NCBI GenBank assembly: GCA_963969595.1
Contig: OZ018417.1
Location: 8,682,501-8,746,500 of the forward strand
Origin: Neckera pumila
Taxonomy: Eukaryota > Streptophyta > Bryopsida > Hypnales > Neckeraceae
DNA: 64,000 bases
Direction of reading: 5' to 3'
This document shows positions 35,968-47,396 of this stretch, piece by piece. The position numbers and the translations under genes are program-made. The notes below the pieces were generated by a model, which was not told where the DNA came from, did no database searches, and was given only the letters and a program-made list of their open reading frames with translations. The first letter of the stretch is position 1. Each line of letters opens with the position of its first letter.

Positions 35968-36600
35968 ATGGCGGGGACAGTAGGGAAAGGGCTGAGGCCC
36001 ACCGCGGAGGACGTACCCGGAGAAACGACGAATGTGGGTAGTGGCTCGTTGGGGATGGGAGCCTAAGCTTTACAGAGCTTAAAGCCCATCAACCGACTGC
36101 TCATCTTTGCGCGTAAGTTTTCTGAAATTCGACTGAAACCCTAGTCTCCATTCTTGATCGACTCGCTGCTTCCTATCGTCTGAGCTTTAAATGTATCGAA
36201 TTTTATGTGAGCATACTCTTGCACATGCAGGTTTCACTTCAACGCACATGACATGAATTGTCAAGTGGAGGCGTACCATTACTGCACTCACTACAACCAG
36301 GATATAAGGCAATGTTTGATCTACGATATGAAGTGAAAGGCGGCATTCTCTTCCTGCCTGGCGTTCCGAAAGTGGCCGAAGTTGAGGAACTCGACGAGGT
36401 ATGGATTTTCATTCACAATGCATCAAAGCTTTCCATAGCCATTGGATATCTGTTGAATGAGTCTGTTCATATCACTGTATGTGCGTGCGATCTCTGTTTG
36501 AGTTGACTGACCTAAGTTTGTGGGATCTGTAGGGGAAGTATTGCCCTTTCTGTGTGCAAATATAAGCGTGTGGAACTGGTCCCAATTCCATCGGAGCCAA
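35968..36600 (+). pseudogene. Oil body-associated protein (OBAP, DUF1264) pseudogene
   Basis: OBAPs are small plant proteins of seed or spore oil bodies. The ATG at 35968 opens MAGTVGKGLRPTAEDVPGE, as in OBAP N-termini. After GMGA a TAA (36064) interrupts the frame before ALQSLKPIN, the conserved SLKP.. motif. A further frame change is needed to reach AHLCA and a GT donor at 36113. Exon 2 (36231-36398) reads [20 protein letters not shown], then [11 protein letters not shown], which is diagnostic of the family. It then jumps, in another frame, to [20 protein letters not shown], so about 37 residues (the LIGVEYIIS..LWHSH segment) are deleted. A third piece from 36533 (GKYCPFCVQ, then TAA) resembles the GKTYHFWQVD segment. 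Nonsense codons, frameshift and deletion together mean a dead copy. Confidence 0.8.
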
Positions 36601-37925
36601 TAGGTGAGGCTTAAGGCGTGTTTTCTGTGGTCATGAGTGCATTGTGATCCAGAGCCTTTGCTTTTTGAGGACGTTCCTATTCTGGAGAAAACATCCTGAC
36701 TGGAGTCCATCCACCAGTTCTCAGGTACCGTCATCTTGTCATTCGTTATGTGATGCTCGAATTTATTCTGGTAGTAAATCTGACTTGCAAATTGGTTTCT
36801 TATGTAGATCTGACCTGCAAATTTCACCTATCAAGTAAGCTAGAAGTTTCTAAAATTGCTCATGTTCTAAGTAAGTGTGTTGTATTGTGCTGCAGCTGAA
36901 TATCATGGAACCCAAAAGGCGAATTAGACGAACGTTTGAGCTGGCAGTTTCACAAAGTATGCATCATACTGGCTTTAAGATCTTTAGTTAATTATAACAT
37001 TCCAAGTATCGTGTTAATATGCTTACTTTGACTTCAGATTATCAAGGCTTAAATTTTGTTCGAAACTTTTGCTTCATTTTAGAACCCTAATTGAATGAGA
37101 ATGGAGCAAGGACAAAGACTGCTCAGTAGTGCTTGAACCTATTAAGAAGAATATACCTAAGTAACTTGTAAGTGATATGCTGTGTATAAATATGGATCAC
37201 ATCTATTCATGTACAATTGTTTCATCCATTATGCTTAAAGAATCATTCAGTTTCGCTTTCATCGAGAATGATCGTCGCCAATCACAGAAGATCATCCGCA
37301 TTCTAAACAGATTCATCCAAATGCGTTCCGATCCTTCTTGTTGTTTTTCCCCGATTCCGAAATTTGTGCGGTGCGTTGTGCGGTGCGTTTCTGGTTTTAC
37401 GAAGTGTCCGGTCAATTGCGCACTTACCTTGGGTGCGCTAAATGCCTGCGCAGAGAACGTATTCTGAGGCACGTCCAGGATTCCCAGCAACAACGTCGTA
37501 TTCCTGGATGCCCTGCTTCGGCGTTACCGCGCGGGCAACGCGTCCTTCTGCCCACGCTTTGTCGCTTAGTACAACGAGGGTTGCGCTGAAACACGCTGCT
37601 GCTGCTCTCTTCCGCGTTCGCTAGTGCTCGTGCTTTCTCTTGGAGCTAATCGCCAGTGGGAGCTCGTTCGTTTGCCTGTGTATTACTCGGTGCAGTTGGA
37701 AGCGTCAAATTATTGATCTTTTGGTATTGATCTTGCGTTGCTGTTTGGAAGTATTACGGCTCCATTTTTTTGTAAGCTGGAGTGGTCGGGTGGCTGCTGG
37801 ACTATTGTGGTTTGCGTGAACGAGATTTCAAAATCGACTTGCATTTCCTGGTACAGTTTGAACTCACTTCTGTCTGGGGTTGTTGTTCGCTTGTTCCTTG
37901 CATCTCCCGCCTTGAATGTTTGGTG
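36601..37925. other. Intergenic and likely upstream region of the kinase gene
   Basis: No gene is supported. 37370-37640 is CG-richer, with repeated GCGGTGCG motifs, and could be the promoter or transcription start area of the kinase gene, whose coding start is 39228. If so, the 5' leader probably contains an intron ending at CGCAG|AAGCTGGGG (acceptor near 39106). Confidence 0.35.
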
Positions 37926-38860
37926 GTTGGATCTGAAGTCTTACTCAGCTCCCAGTCTATGTACTCTGTCGGTAATACCATGATTGAGCTATTTAGGGTT
38001 CATTCGAAATATCAGATGAAGCTTGTTTGAAAGAAAAGGAAGGAGAACGGTCAACTTGTTTGATAATTGATGGAATTTTTTGCTGCGTTTTCTTCCAGCG
38101 TTGGATCTGAAGTCTTGCTGAGCTCGCAAACTACGACCACTGTCGTGGTACCATAGTTGAGCTATCTAGGTCTCATAATTAGAATGGTCACATGGATCTG
38201 GCTTGAAAGCGAAATGGAGGAGAACTCTCGGCTTAGTTGATCATGGAATTTTCTCTTTTCAATTTCTGAAACTGTCGGATCTGACTTCTGCTTGTAGCCA
38301 AAGACCGTTACAGGGCCACCGGAGCCATCTCATTGTTAACTTTTGAAGTCAGCAATTGACTCTGTCATCGTGTGTTCATTTGAGCAGTAGTGGACTTTAC
38401 GTGTTTCGCTGCATTTTTCGCAGACCATTTTTCGAGTTCTCTAGTGCAGCTGCTTATGATGAAGAAGCTTTTCCTTGAGGCAAATCACAACGCCTCGGTT
38501 TAAAGGTGCTGCTCAGCTCCCAATCTATCTACATTGCCGGACGTTGGTACCAGCATTGAGCTCTATAGGTTTCGTTTGAATGATCTCTTGTGTCTTGTTT
38601 GAAAGCTAAATGGATGAATTACCTAGCAGGGTTGACAATGGAATTGTTTGTGTGGATTTTCTGAAACTGATGGATCTGCTGTCCGACCTGCTTGTTGTGA
38701 ATGGCCGTGACTAGGCCACTGGAGTCTTGTTACTGTGGAATTTTGAAGGCAGCAATTGGCTCTTTTGAACATCGTATGTTGGTTTGAGTTGTAGCGGATT
38801 TCACCTGTTTAGTTGTTTTTTCTTAAAACCATTTCTCGAGTTCTCAACATTTGCTGCCCC
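37926..38860 (+). repeat. Three-copy tandem repeat (~370-400 bp units) upstream of the kinase
   Basis: Units begin near 37926 (partial), 38101 and 38510. Shared landmarks are GGATCTGAAGTCTT.CT.AGCTC, the GTACCA...TTGAGCT.TATAGG step, GCTTGTTTGAAAGC.AAATGG, TTTCTGAAACTG..GGATCTG, AGGCCAC.GGAG, and TTTTGAAG.CAGCAATTG.CTC. They end in ACCATTTYTCGAGTTCTC. Copies are diverged but strictly in the same order. Confidence 0.75.
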
Positions 38861-39227
38861 ATCATTAGTCGAAATCTTCAGAATTACCAAATTTCTTTCG
38901 CATGTGCGTAGAGTTTGGTGTGGGATTTCGAAACCTGCTATTGCCTCTTTTCTTCGTATGGTTATTCGTCCTGTGTCGGGTTTCAGCTGTTTATCTGCTT
39001 GCATCGATTTCGTCTTGATCTAGTGTCAAAAGCATTTCATGAGTTTGCGAAGTTCATTTCTCTTTTTCCTTAATTTAAATTTCACAACGTCAATTCATTT
39101 GCGCAGAAGCTGGGGTTGCAGGTCAAACCTTGCTGAAGTGGCATCTAGTAAGCTCGATTGGAAACTTCTACTCTGAACCTAGGCAGCCAATTGTGAAGGC
39201 AGGGAGGTAGAAAGACGATTTTGTTGG

Positions 39228-40382
39228 ATGGATCCTGTGCCGAGCATGGCGAGCTCCTCTTCATCATCTGTGCCTTCCTCCGAGCGGACAAGCCAGTTCA
39301 TTTCTCAGACGGAAATTGAGATGGAGTCCTCGAAATCTCGTCACTACAGCCAACTGGATTATCCCACAACTGATTCGGAGTTGTCAGCGGAGAGCAACCA
39401 TAAGTACTTCACTCTACTAAAAGAAAATCCTCAATGGGGTCGTTTCTTCACGGACTTTGAGGCGCTTGAGGTGGGTGAGAAAATCGGCGCAGGGGCTCAA
39501 GCTGAGATTTATGAAGCTCGCAACACACGTGATGGTCCTTTCAATTTGGTGGTGAAGGTGATGAAGGGAGATACTCCTCTCCAAAGTTTCCAAGCGCAAT
39601 GGCCCATTGGATTGTTGTCTGCTCGTTCCAAGTACAAACATCTGTTTGATTTGCCGTTGATTACAATTTTGGGAGGAACAATGTTACGTGATAAGAGGTT
39701 GCAGGGCCGATTTGCATTTGTGATGTATCGGCGTTGGGGAGATTTGCGTCTCTTGATTGATCGCCGATTGAAACAAAAGTGTCCTTTCCCAATGGACGAA
39801 GCCATTCACTTGATGCTGAGTATAGCTAAGGATATGGACACGTTACACAACAAGCATGGTATAATACATCGTGATTTGAAAGCGTCGAATGTGCTTGTGT
39901 GGGGAGAATTTGGAGAAAACATGAGCCTTGTTGCTACTTCTAACCGCGTGGGGAAGATAGGGTCAGTTGTTGCTGATTTTGAGTGCTCCGTGGGAGTATT
40001 GGGGACCGGGTTTTGGAGGGCACCAGAAATACTTGAGCAATTGAAGGATGGAGTGCCCAGTTCAGAAGTGCAGTTTACACGTCCGTCAGATGTGTATAGC
40101 TATGGCATGACTTGCTATGAGATTGTAACGGGTTGCATTCCATTTAAAGGAGGTAATGATGTGAGATCCCAAATTTTGCAAGGCCGACGCCCAGAATTGC
40201 CGGATGACTTGCCTGAGTTTGTAAGAAACATTATAATTGGTTGTTGGCATTCTGATCCATTGGATAGGCCGACCTTTTCAGCCATACGCATAGCCCTGAA
40301 GGAGAAGAGAGGTCCTAATCCTGTGGGTGTTGCCATCGACAACCAATCTCTAGGAGGTGCAAGTATTGTGAAGGTATGCTAG
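39228..40382 (+). CDS. Raf/TKL-like protein kinase with DFE in place of DFG
   Basis: Predicted cytosolic Ser/Thr (TKL/Raf-like) kinase. The first ATG is followed by a Ser-rich, unstructured N-terminus (1-55). The kinase domain covers about 80-358: glycine loop IGAGAQAEIYEA (86-97), VVK with Lys110, catalytic loop HRDLKASN (214-221) with Asp216, Lys218 and Asn221 intact, ADFECSVG at 249-256, activation segment GTGFWRAPE (259-267), then DVYSYGM and the closing RPTF. The Gly of the DFG motif is Glu252. The catalytic Lys and both Asp are kept, so activity is possible but not assured. The coding stretch has no intron; a good donor AAG|GTATGC lies at 40374, nine bases before the TAG, so the last exon-like codons (GTA TGC TAG) may be intronic and the gene may continue into the exons at 41109-42273. 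No transmembrane segment or receptor region is seen. Confidence 0.85.
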   Translation: MDPVPSMASSSSSSVPSSERTSQFISQTEIEMESSKSRHYSQLDYPTTDSELSAESNHKYFTLLKENPQWGRFFTDFEALEVGEKIGAGAQAEIYEARNTRDGPFNLVVKVMKGDTPLQSFQAQWPIGLLSARSKYKHLFDLPLITILGGTMLRDKRLQGRFAFVMYRRWGDLRLLIDRRLKQKCPFPMDEAIHLMLSIAKDMDTLHNKHGIIHRDLKASNVLVWGEFGENMSLVATSNRVGKIGSVVADFECSVGVLGTGFWRAPEILEQLKDGVPSSEVQFTRPSDVYSYGMTCYEIVTGCIPFKGGNDVRSQILQGRRPELPDDLPEFVRNIIIGCWHSDPLDRPTFSAIRIALKEKRGPNPVGVAIDNQSLGGASIVKVC

Positions 40383-41108
40383 CAAAAAGTCTAGGCAATT
40401 TATCAGTAAATCATCTAAATAGGAGATTGCTGATTGAATTTTGCTAGATTTATTATTGGGTTGCTCATCTTCAAGTCTTTTCTTATTAAGACTTTTCAAT
40501 GCCTTGGAATTTTGTAACTAGGTTTCTAGGATCCTTGGGGGAAGTCATTCTTTCTACTATTTACTTTTGGTGGAGTCGGACTAACTAAAGTCCTATGGTC
40601 TGAATTAACTTTTTAATGACTTTTTGAGCAATTAGTAATGTGGAGTTTGTGTTGCAATTTTAGTTTGGGAACTTGTGTAGCAGAAATCCTTCATTTTTGA
40701 CTGTGCCTTGTTTTGGAGTTTTTGTTTGTGCAAGTTTGGTTGCTTATTGTTTAGCTTGTATGTTTTGTCTAATCACTATCTTTTTAGGCCATGTTAATTT
40801 AGAATTTTTCATTTGTTGTTAAAAAATCATTCATTTTAGATAGTTTCAAAGTGTCCGTGATTGTTGATGTATCAATAATGTGGCTCACCAAATAGTGTGT
40901 TGGATGTTTGAAATCCATTTCTTGGTATGTCTATTGTATTCTTATGCTAACAAATTGATTGCAACTTCATTGCTTGTTTTGTCACTTGATAGGTTTTGGG
41001 ATAGATTCAGTGGCTTGTAAAATGTAATGCACCCTCTTTGATATTGATGTAAATGTATTAAACTTTAATTACGTGAGGGAAGTGAGGTGTTCCAACTTGT
41101 TTTACTAG

Positions 41109-42273
41109 TCTGCAAATGCATGTCATACAAGTTGTTGCTAAGCGGAGTGCAGGTCTCCTTGGGGTTCTTTCTAGACTCTTGGTTGCAATGAATTTTCGAG
41201 TTCGCTCAGCAGGAAGCTGCACTCATGCGGGGCTAGTGAAGTGTGTCATATACATGGAAGGCGCAAGAGTGGCTGACTTCTTGTGGGAACTTCAACATAA
41301 TATGGAATATTTTCCAATATCTTCTGGACGTTTCAAGATAATTGTTCACAGTGTTGACACTGCAGAGTGTTTCTACTTGGATAGACGTTTGCAGAATCTA
41401 ATGTTTGAGGATTTGACACTTCCTCGCATCTCTTCAATCATTTGTATACATCAGAGAAAGGAACCTAGAGAGGGTTTTTGTTCTACTGAAGTGGCTGTGT
41501 GTCTGAAGGATGTAGACCAGCTGTTCTGTGTTTTTGCCGAGTTGAGGAAGAGGGACTACAAGATCTGTCGAGCAAGCATCAAATATGAGTTCTTGGCAAT
41601 TTCATGACATTGACCTTGTCTCCAAGTATTTTTATATCCTCTAGCATGTTCATAAATTGCGAGACAACCTCAATTGTAAGTGCGAACCTTGGAATTGAGG
41701 TTGTACTTGTGAGTCCCCATTGAATGGAGTGAATATTAGGATTGATCTTGATGTGTCCCTATTGGAAGTTACATATTGTTCATACTGATGTTGATTGCAA
41801 GTCTATTCTTAGATGTTATCAATAAGAGTGTGTTTAATGTACAGAAGGGCAGAACGCACAAGAGCAAAGATATCGATGTTACAACTCTTGGCAAAGATGA
41901 ATGGATCAAACTCAATATGATTTGGCGTCTTGCTAGTCAACATGGATGCCTTGAAGTAAGACCTGATTCTCATCCTTTTGACGCTTCCTTGTGATTTGCG
42001 TTGGAGGTCTCATGGTTTAGCCCTTGCACATCATGCGACATGATGGCTTTGTGTTCCATTGCACTTGATTTGTTTAGAATTTTGAGTTTTTCTGTTGATT
42101 CATTTGTGACTTTGTTTTGAATATAGGGGAACATGCTGCTAACTGTATCTGGGCCCAGTGAAGAGTTGCGTGATGATTTGATGACAAGCCTTGGCTCTCC
42201 TGTTACCGGTGGCCAAGTTTATCATCAGTTTCCTGAGTTTCCTTCGAGAGTTCTTGAGTTCTTTACCACTTAA
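41109..42273 (+). CDS. ACT-repeat (ACR-like) coding segment plus two small exons; 3' part of the kinase gene or decayed neighbour
   Basis: An open stretch 41109-41607 encodes HVIQVVAKRSAGLLGVLSRL, then NFRVRSAGSCTHAG and KCVIYME, matching the ACT fold of ACR proteins (..PGLLSEVSAVL..L.CNVV.AE.WTHN..). YLDRRLQNLMFED follows, as the ACR linker ERRLHQMMFADRDYE, and then a second ACT-like core (EVAVCLKDVDQLFCVFAELR, RDYKICRASIKYE). After this the frame stops (TGA 41605); a +1/-1 shifted frame continues SKYFYIL where ACRs have EFYIRH, suggesting decay. Two exon-like pieces follow: 41845-41955 (KGRTHKSKDIDVTTLGKDEW..) and 42127-42273 (GNMLLTVSGPSEELRDDLM.., ending TAA). They have good GT-AG sites and phase 0, as does the kinase donor at 40373. 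The ACT segment itself needs phase 2 at its best acceptor (41108), so it does not join simply. Confidence 0.5.
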
Positions 42274-44650
42274 GGTAAAAGACCCCATTGCGGTCAAATA
42301 GTCCAGCATGCACACCTAGCGATCTAATTGTGTTTTTTCAGACCACAATCAATGCCTTGCATGGTAGTTATGGAATAATTAGTGACCTCAATAGGTACTT
42401 CCAACTTTTTAGTGTAAAATTCTTTGTAAAAACTGATTATTTAGGTCTTCTATGTTTGAAAATGTTGTGATTGCATTGGGTAGGAAGATGAGCATATTGG
42501 ATTCAGATTTTGTTGGTCATGAGGTAGCCTACAAACTTCTGTGGCTGATCACTTCCAAAATTCTAAACTAATTCATACTTGGTCCAAGAAATATAATTTC
42601 AAATGTCCTCACCATTTTTCACACTTATCTTCGTGTGGGAAGAAATTTGAAAAATTTCAACAATAGCATGAGGGCACACTCCTAATTCTGACCTCTAAAA
42701 CGTCTTTTATCTTAAATGCCAACAATGGAAGCTGATTAATATAGTTTCATGTTGGCTTAGTTTTAGGTCTCATTTCCACCTCTAATTGTCATTCAGTAGA
42801 ATTGACTAAATTTCTATTCTGAGACAAAAATTATTATTTTTTAATTTTAATGTCAAATGAATGAACGGGGATTCTAGTGGACTTCAGAGTGCATTATATG
42901 TGTTCTTTGGACCATATCTAAATAAGTTTGTAATATTCAAAGTATTGTTTTGAGGTCTACCAAATTTCAGCACAAAGATTTGGTGGAATTTTATGTTGTG
43001 ATTGTATGTATTTTGTATAATCAATCTTTGAGTTTTAGTGAGACTTTTTGGTCCACTTGTAGGTGTTGCATTTTGGACAGTCTTGATTATAGGTGTACAT
43101 GCCTTTAGTTGTATCATGCAAAGTTTTCTCTAATTTGGCATCCTTTGTCTAATATATTCAATATTGTGAATTTTTTAGCTTCAATCTTGAGAAGTCAAAA
43201 GAGTGCTTTGAGCTGTGGTTGAAGTTCAATAGGGCATTAACTAGGCAACCTTGGTTATTTCATACAATAAGGACTAAGGTACTAGAGAATGTTGAATTCC
43301 TTTTTCTATGTGAAAGAAGGCTCATACTTGTGAGAGTGGCATTTGATTTTGAGTGCATTCTCTTTCCTAATGCATGCTTGTTAAGTTGGATCTTTAAGTA
43401 AGATGTCTTATACCAAAATGGTCTTCATTAGCATTACAAAAAATTTCAGGCCTCAACAAGATTGCAATTTTTTGCACGCACAGGGTGCATTTACGGTGAA
43501 GAAAAAATTAAAAATTAAAAATTGTTTTTTTTTTTTTTTTTTTCAAATATCTTTTTTCAAATTTAATAATGACGCCATGTTGATGTAAGGATGACACTAG
43601 CGTTGACATGGCCCTTTGACCACGTCACATTTCCAATTTCCAAATTTTTTTTTTTTGTTCGTTCCATAATATCACAGCTGGGGTCCAAGTTTAGCGGGCT
43701 CGTGGATGCCCCGGTTCTTTCGTAATGAATGATGTTTTTGAAATGAATCTACATCTCATTTGGTTATATCTAGAGGTAGCTTGACTTTTTGCAATGCCTT
43801 GATTCCATTAGTCTAGAGTGAATATATCAATAGCAAATGTTGAATGTCATCTTGTAATCTTCTATTTACTATACTGTAAATTGAGAGTTGGATTTACTTC
43901 TCTACCAAATATTTCTTTTTGAATAATGAGTTTTATTATATGAAAATATTTATTCTTTAGCATATTCTATTCTTTTTAAAGTATAGTTTTCCTAAAACTT
44001 CATCATCTAATTTTAGAATGATTTTTCATTGAATCTGCTTTACAAATATGATATAATATGAGTACCAATTTTTTTTAATTTTGGAAAAGGAGCCAGTTGT
44101 ATCTTCGATACTCATGTGATACTTGGATGATACAATTTGGTGATATCTATATAAAAATTAGGTGATACTTAGGTAAACTTCGGCTATTCATCTTAAAATA
44201 CAATAGTAATTTGGCTATTTTGATGCAATGAAATTAAAATTTCTGCTACAAACAAAACCAACTTCTTTTGGCTATAGCCAATTGGTGAAAAACTTGCTTA
44301 CAAAAAAATATTGATGGGTGCTCATTAGATTTGAACCTTTCCAAAGCTAGTGCTTTATGAAGTTGTTAAGTGTTAACCTATAAAGTGCAATTTTGCTAAA
44401 ACCACAAATAGATTGGAATTTTGACTTTTATTTTCTTAGGACTTACTTTAGTCCTTGTGAAGCATGTAGATGTACAGTCAGTTGCAATAATCTTACAAAC
44501 TACCTATTTGAGCCATTAAAAGAAGTTTATACATTGTGGATTGTTTGGTTTCATCCAGGAGACTTTAAATTTGTCATTTTGGCATGTTTTGATTGATTAA
44601 GCAATCAAAGAAGTCAAAAGGCTCAGCTCTTATACATTGAAATTATGTGA
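42274..44650. other. AT-rich intergenic, no gene seen
   Basis: Contains poly-T tracts at about 43521-43543 and 43645-43656. Short frames (e.g. 43219-43401) match nothing I know. Confidence 0.45.
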
Positions 44651-44745
44651 GGTAACTGCAAAATAGGCCCAAGTCATCAAAAATAATTGCAGATCACTAC
44701 CAACCTGCAATTTTTTTTTATAACTTGGATTGCTTTGCAATTACC
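44651..44745. mobile_element. Small MITE with GGTAA(T/C)TGCAAA ends, copy 1
   Basis: Inverted ends GGTAACTGCAAAATAGGCC and GCTTTGCAATTACC enclose about 60 bp. A longer copy with the same ends lies at 47269-47396. Similarity between the two loci starts about 75 bp before the MITE (GCATGTTTTGATTGRTTAAG), so a larger unit was duplicated. Confidence 0.55.
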
Positions 44746-46611
44746 TAGTCCATAGTTGCCCTTTCAGCATGGCCATTTGCAGCACTTCTGGAAAGTGGAT
44801 ACATGACTTCTTTCTAGAGGTTTTAGGGTTGCAAGGTACAATCAAATCCTACCATTGAAATATAGGTATTTATAACTACTAGAAGATACTTTTTAACCTC
44901 CCTAAGTTGATCCTCTATAAGCAAATAAACCTATGTAAGGTAATCTTGTCAGACCGATCTTGGACTTGTCCCCATAACAAAGATTATGACTAAAAATGAC
45001 CCTCCATAAGCAAATAAACCTCCCTAAGGTGATCTTGTTAGACCGTGTCAAACCAGTCCGGGACCGATTGGCTTAGTTCATTTTATTTATGCTCATACTG
45101 TAAACATGTGCTATTTTTGTTTCATGCCTTCAGTTTCATTTCCAATCAGCTCACTGTAATTAAAGCAGACCCATCAACTTGGAGGATTGTGGACATTGAG
45201 ATCCTCTGGGAATTGGAGGAAATTATTTCGTGAACATGGTACCCACCTCTACTCGAGAGTTCATCAAATTCTTCTTGCTGCGGAGGAACTCCTGGCTATA
45301 CCCACTCGGCATACGTACAAGTTGATCAGTGTATTGCATGCGAATATTAAGTTTCACACTCTGCTTTTCACACTTTCCTCTTCAATCGACAATCGAAGTC
45401 GTTGCTCAGTGAGGTCATAATTCAAGTGTTTGAATTCATTGTTGAACGTGGCCGAGTTTCACGAAACTGTGAAAAAGTCAAGAATCTTTCATGAGCTCTA
45501 CATCTGATTCTCTTTCATTCCATCCCTTGGGTGCCGATACAACGTTTTCTAGTACTTTTCATGGAAGGTAGTTAATTGCCTTCCAGATGATGATGAGACC
45601 AATCGTTGTTTAGTTACGCTTGTATGATCGACGTTGTGTAAAATCCATTCATTTGACAGGTTGAGCTTCTTAATAATGTCTCCAGGGCACCATATGTGAT
45701 TACACTTCCCACACAGACTTAGTCCCATGAACTTGCATCCTACATTGAAAATTGGTTAATTATGTACTTGAATGCATGAATACTACTGTACGATATGAAG
45801 ATGCATGTCAGGCTATGCAGGGCTTGACTTTTAGCTTATCATTTAACTCGACCTTGACAATCTCTTGTATTTCACACTCAGCTGTTTCAGTTTTCTTTTG
45901 CGTAATCTCAAAGCTATTAATGCGAAGACTTTTCAATTCTTAATAGCATCAAGTCTCGGTGGTTTGTGCAGATGACAAGGAGGAAATTGAGCATACTGTA
46001 TGGACTGAGACAAAGCTCTCGTAGACCCTGACTCTTGGGATGAAGCGGAGAAGGGTGAGTGCTTACTTCGTAGCAGTTACAAGCAAGTTGTCTCGACGTG
46101 GCATTGCAGATTATCCCTAACTAAATCGGTAATGGATCTATTGCTCCGATCGTGCACAAAAGGAATGAAAGATTCAGTGCCGTAGAGTGATAACCAGTCA
46201 ATTAGATTGAAGTAGTGCAAGACACTGATTGTTTTATATTCACTGCATGAGCTTGCATAGAGAATTGCTTGAATGCTTGGCTACTTGGAATTATTGCCAC
46301 TCTTTGCACAATTCCATGCTTTCCCAAGATGCAGATAACAAAGGACACGAGGTGCACCTGCTTGAACCCTAAACCCCGCTCCATTTCCTTGGAGTTTTGG
46401 TTACTAGGTTCAATATTCCTGATAGGAATAAAATCAATAAAACACACATGCGCACTGGTCGAAACGAAACAAGGTCATGGTGGAGCATCAAGTATGGTGG
46501 AGCTACAGTGCGAATTTATGGTGCCAGATCCAGGCTCATTTGAGCTGGACAGATGTTCAAATGGGCTTTTCACACCATGTTCTCACTCGATCTATAGCTT
46601 GTTGCTCTACT
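44746..46611. other. Intergenic, no gene supported
   Basis: Near 44890-45050 there is a short diverged direct repeat (CCTCYATAAGCAAATAAACCT, then AAGGTRATCTTGT.AGACCG) about 100 bp apart. A frame at 45130-45233 reads VIKADPSTWRIVDIEILWEL and looks protein-like, but it is too short and unrecognised to call. Confidence 0.4.
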
Positions 46612-46770
46612 ATTAACAGATATTTTGTTAAAATGGCAATATTCTACCGCCATTTTTCCATCTCTTTTTTTTATGACTGGTATAGATTTCAGGCCACATG
46701 GTCTAAATCTACAATTGCCAAGTTTGTGGAATATTGCCATTCTGATCAAATATCCGCTTATTTCAGTTAA
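46612..46770. mobile_element. MITE-like inverted-repeat element, ~160 bp
   Basis: The left arm (TTAACAGATATTTTGTTAAA, then ATGGCAATATTC) is mirrored by the right arm (GAATATTGCCATTCTGATCA, then AATATCCG..CAGTTAA). A second palindromic core, GTAGATTTAGACCATGTGG against the GATTTCAGGCCACATGGTC segment, lies in the middle. No coding potential. Confidence 0.6.
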
Positions 46771-47268
46771 TTGTGCATGTTGCAAAGATGATGAGAATCT
46801 TAGAGACAAGAAATTCTCCCTCACTTGGTCACCTCTGTCTGTCAGGCATGGTTTCCACTTGTGCAGTTTGAATCAAACACATTTGAAATCATGTTTTTGC
46901 TACTGATGGATACGTGCACTTGAAAACAATCTGACCAAAACAACGAGGAGCTTGAGGCGTGAAAGTATGAAACTCGTGTTTGTTGTTGTAATGGACTGGA
47001 AGATTAATGAGTAAGATGAACCGGATTGCTATTAAACAAATTTTGAGCCCAACGTCAGCCTGAAAAATGCTCAACAGGTAGATTCACTACACAGGTACAA
47101 CTAGAAATTCATTAAGTTATTGCCAGTGCAGTAAGCAATCTTCAGTGGAGTGCTGAAGCTGTTTACATAATCTCAATGCAAGAGAGTTTTGCTGCCATGG
47201 CATGTTTTGATTGGTTAAGCAATTGAAGAAGTCAAACGGCTCAACTCTCCTATATTGAGATTCTGTCC

Positions 47269-47396
47269 GGTAATTGCAAAGTAGGCTAAGTCATCAAAAA
47301 TAATCGCAGGCGGGTCAGTACCAACCTCATTGCCCGTGCCTTGGTAGGTCCTAATTGGTGGTTATTTTTTATAACCTGGCCTACTTTGCAATTACC
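47269..47396. mobile_element. Small MITE with GGTAATTGCAAAGTAGGC ends, copy 2
   Basis: The termini GGTAATTGCAAAGTAGGC and GCCTACTTTGCAATTACC are perfect 18-bp inverted repeats around a GC-richer core. It is a diverged longer copy of 44651-44745. Confidence 0.7.
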
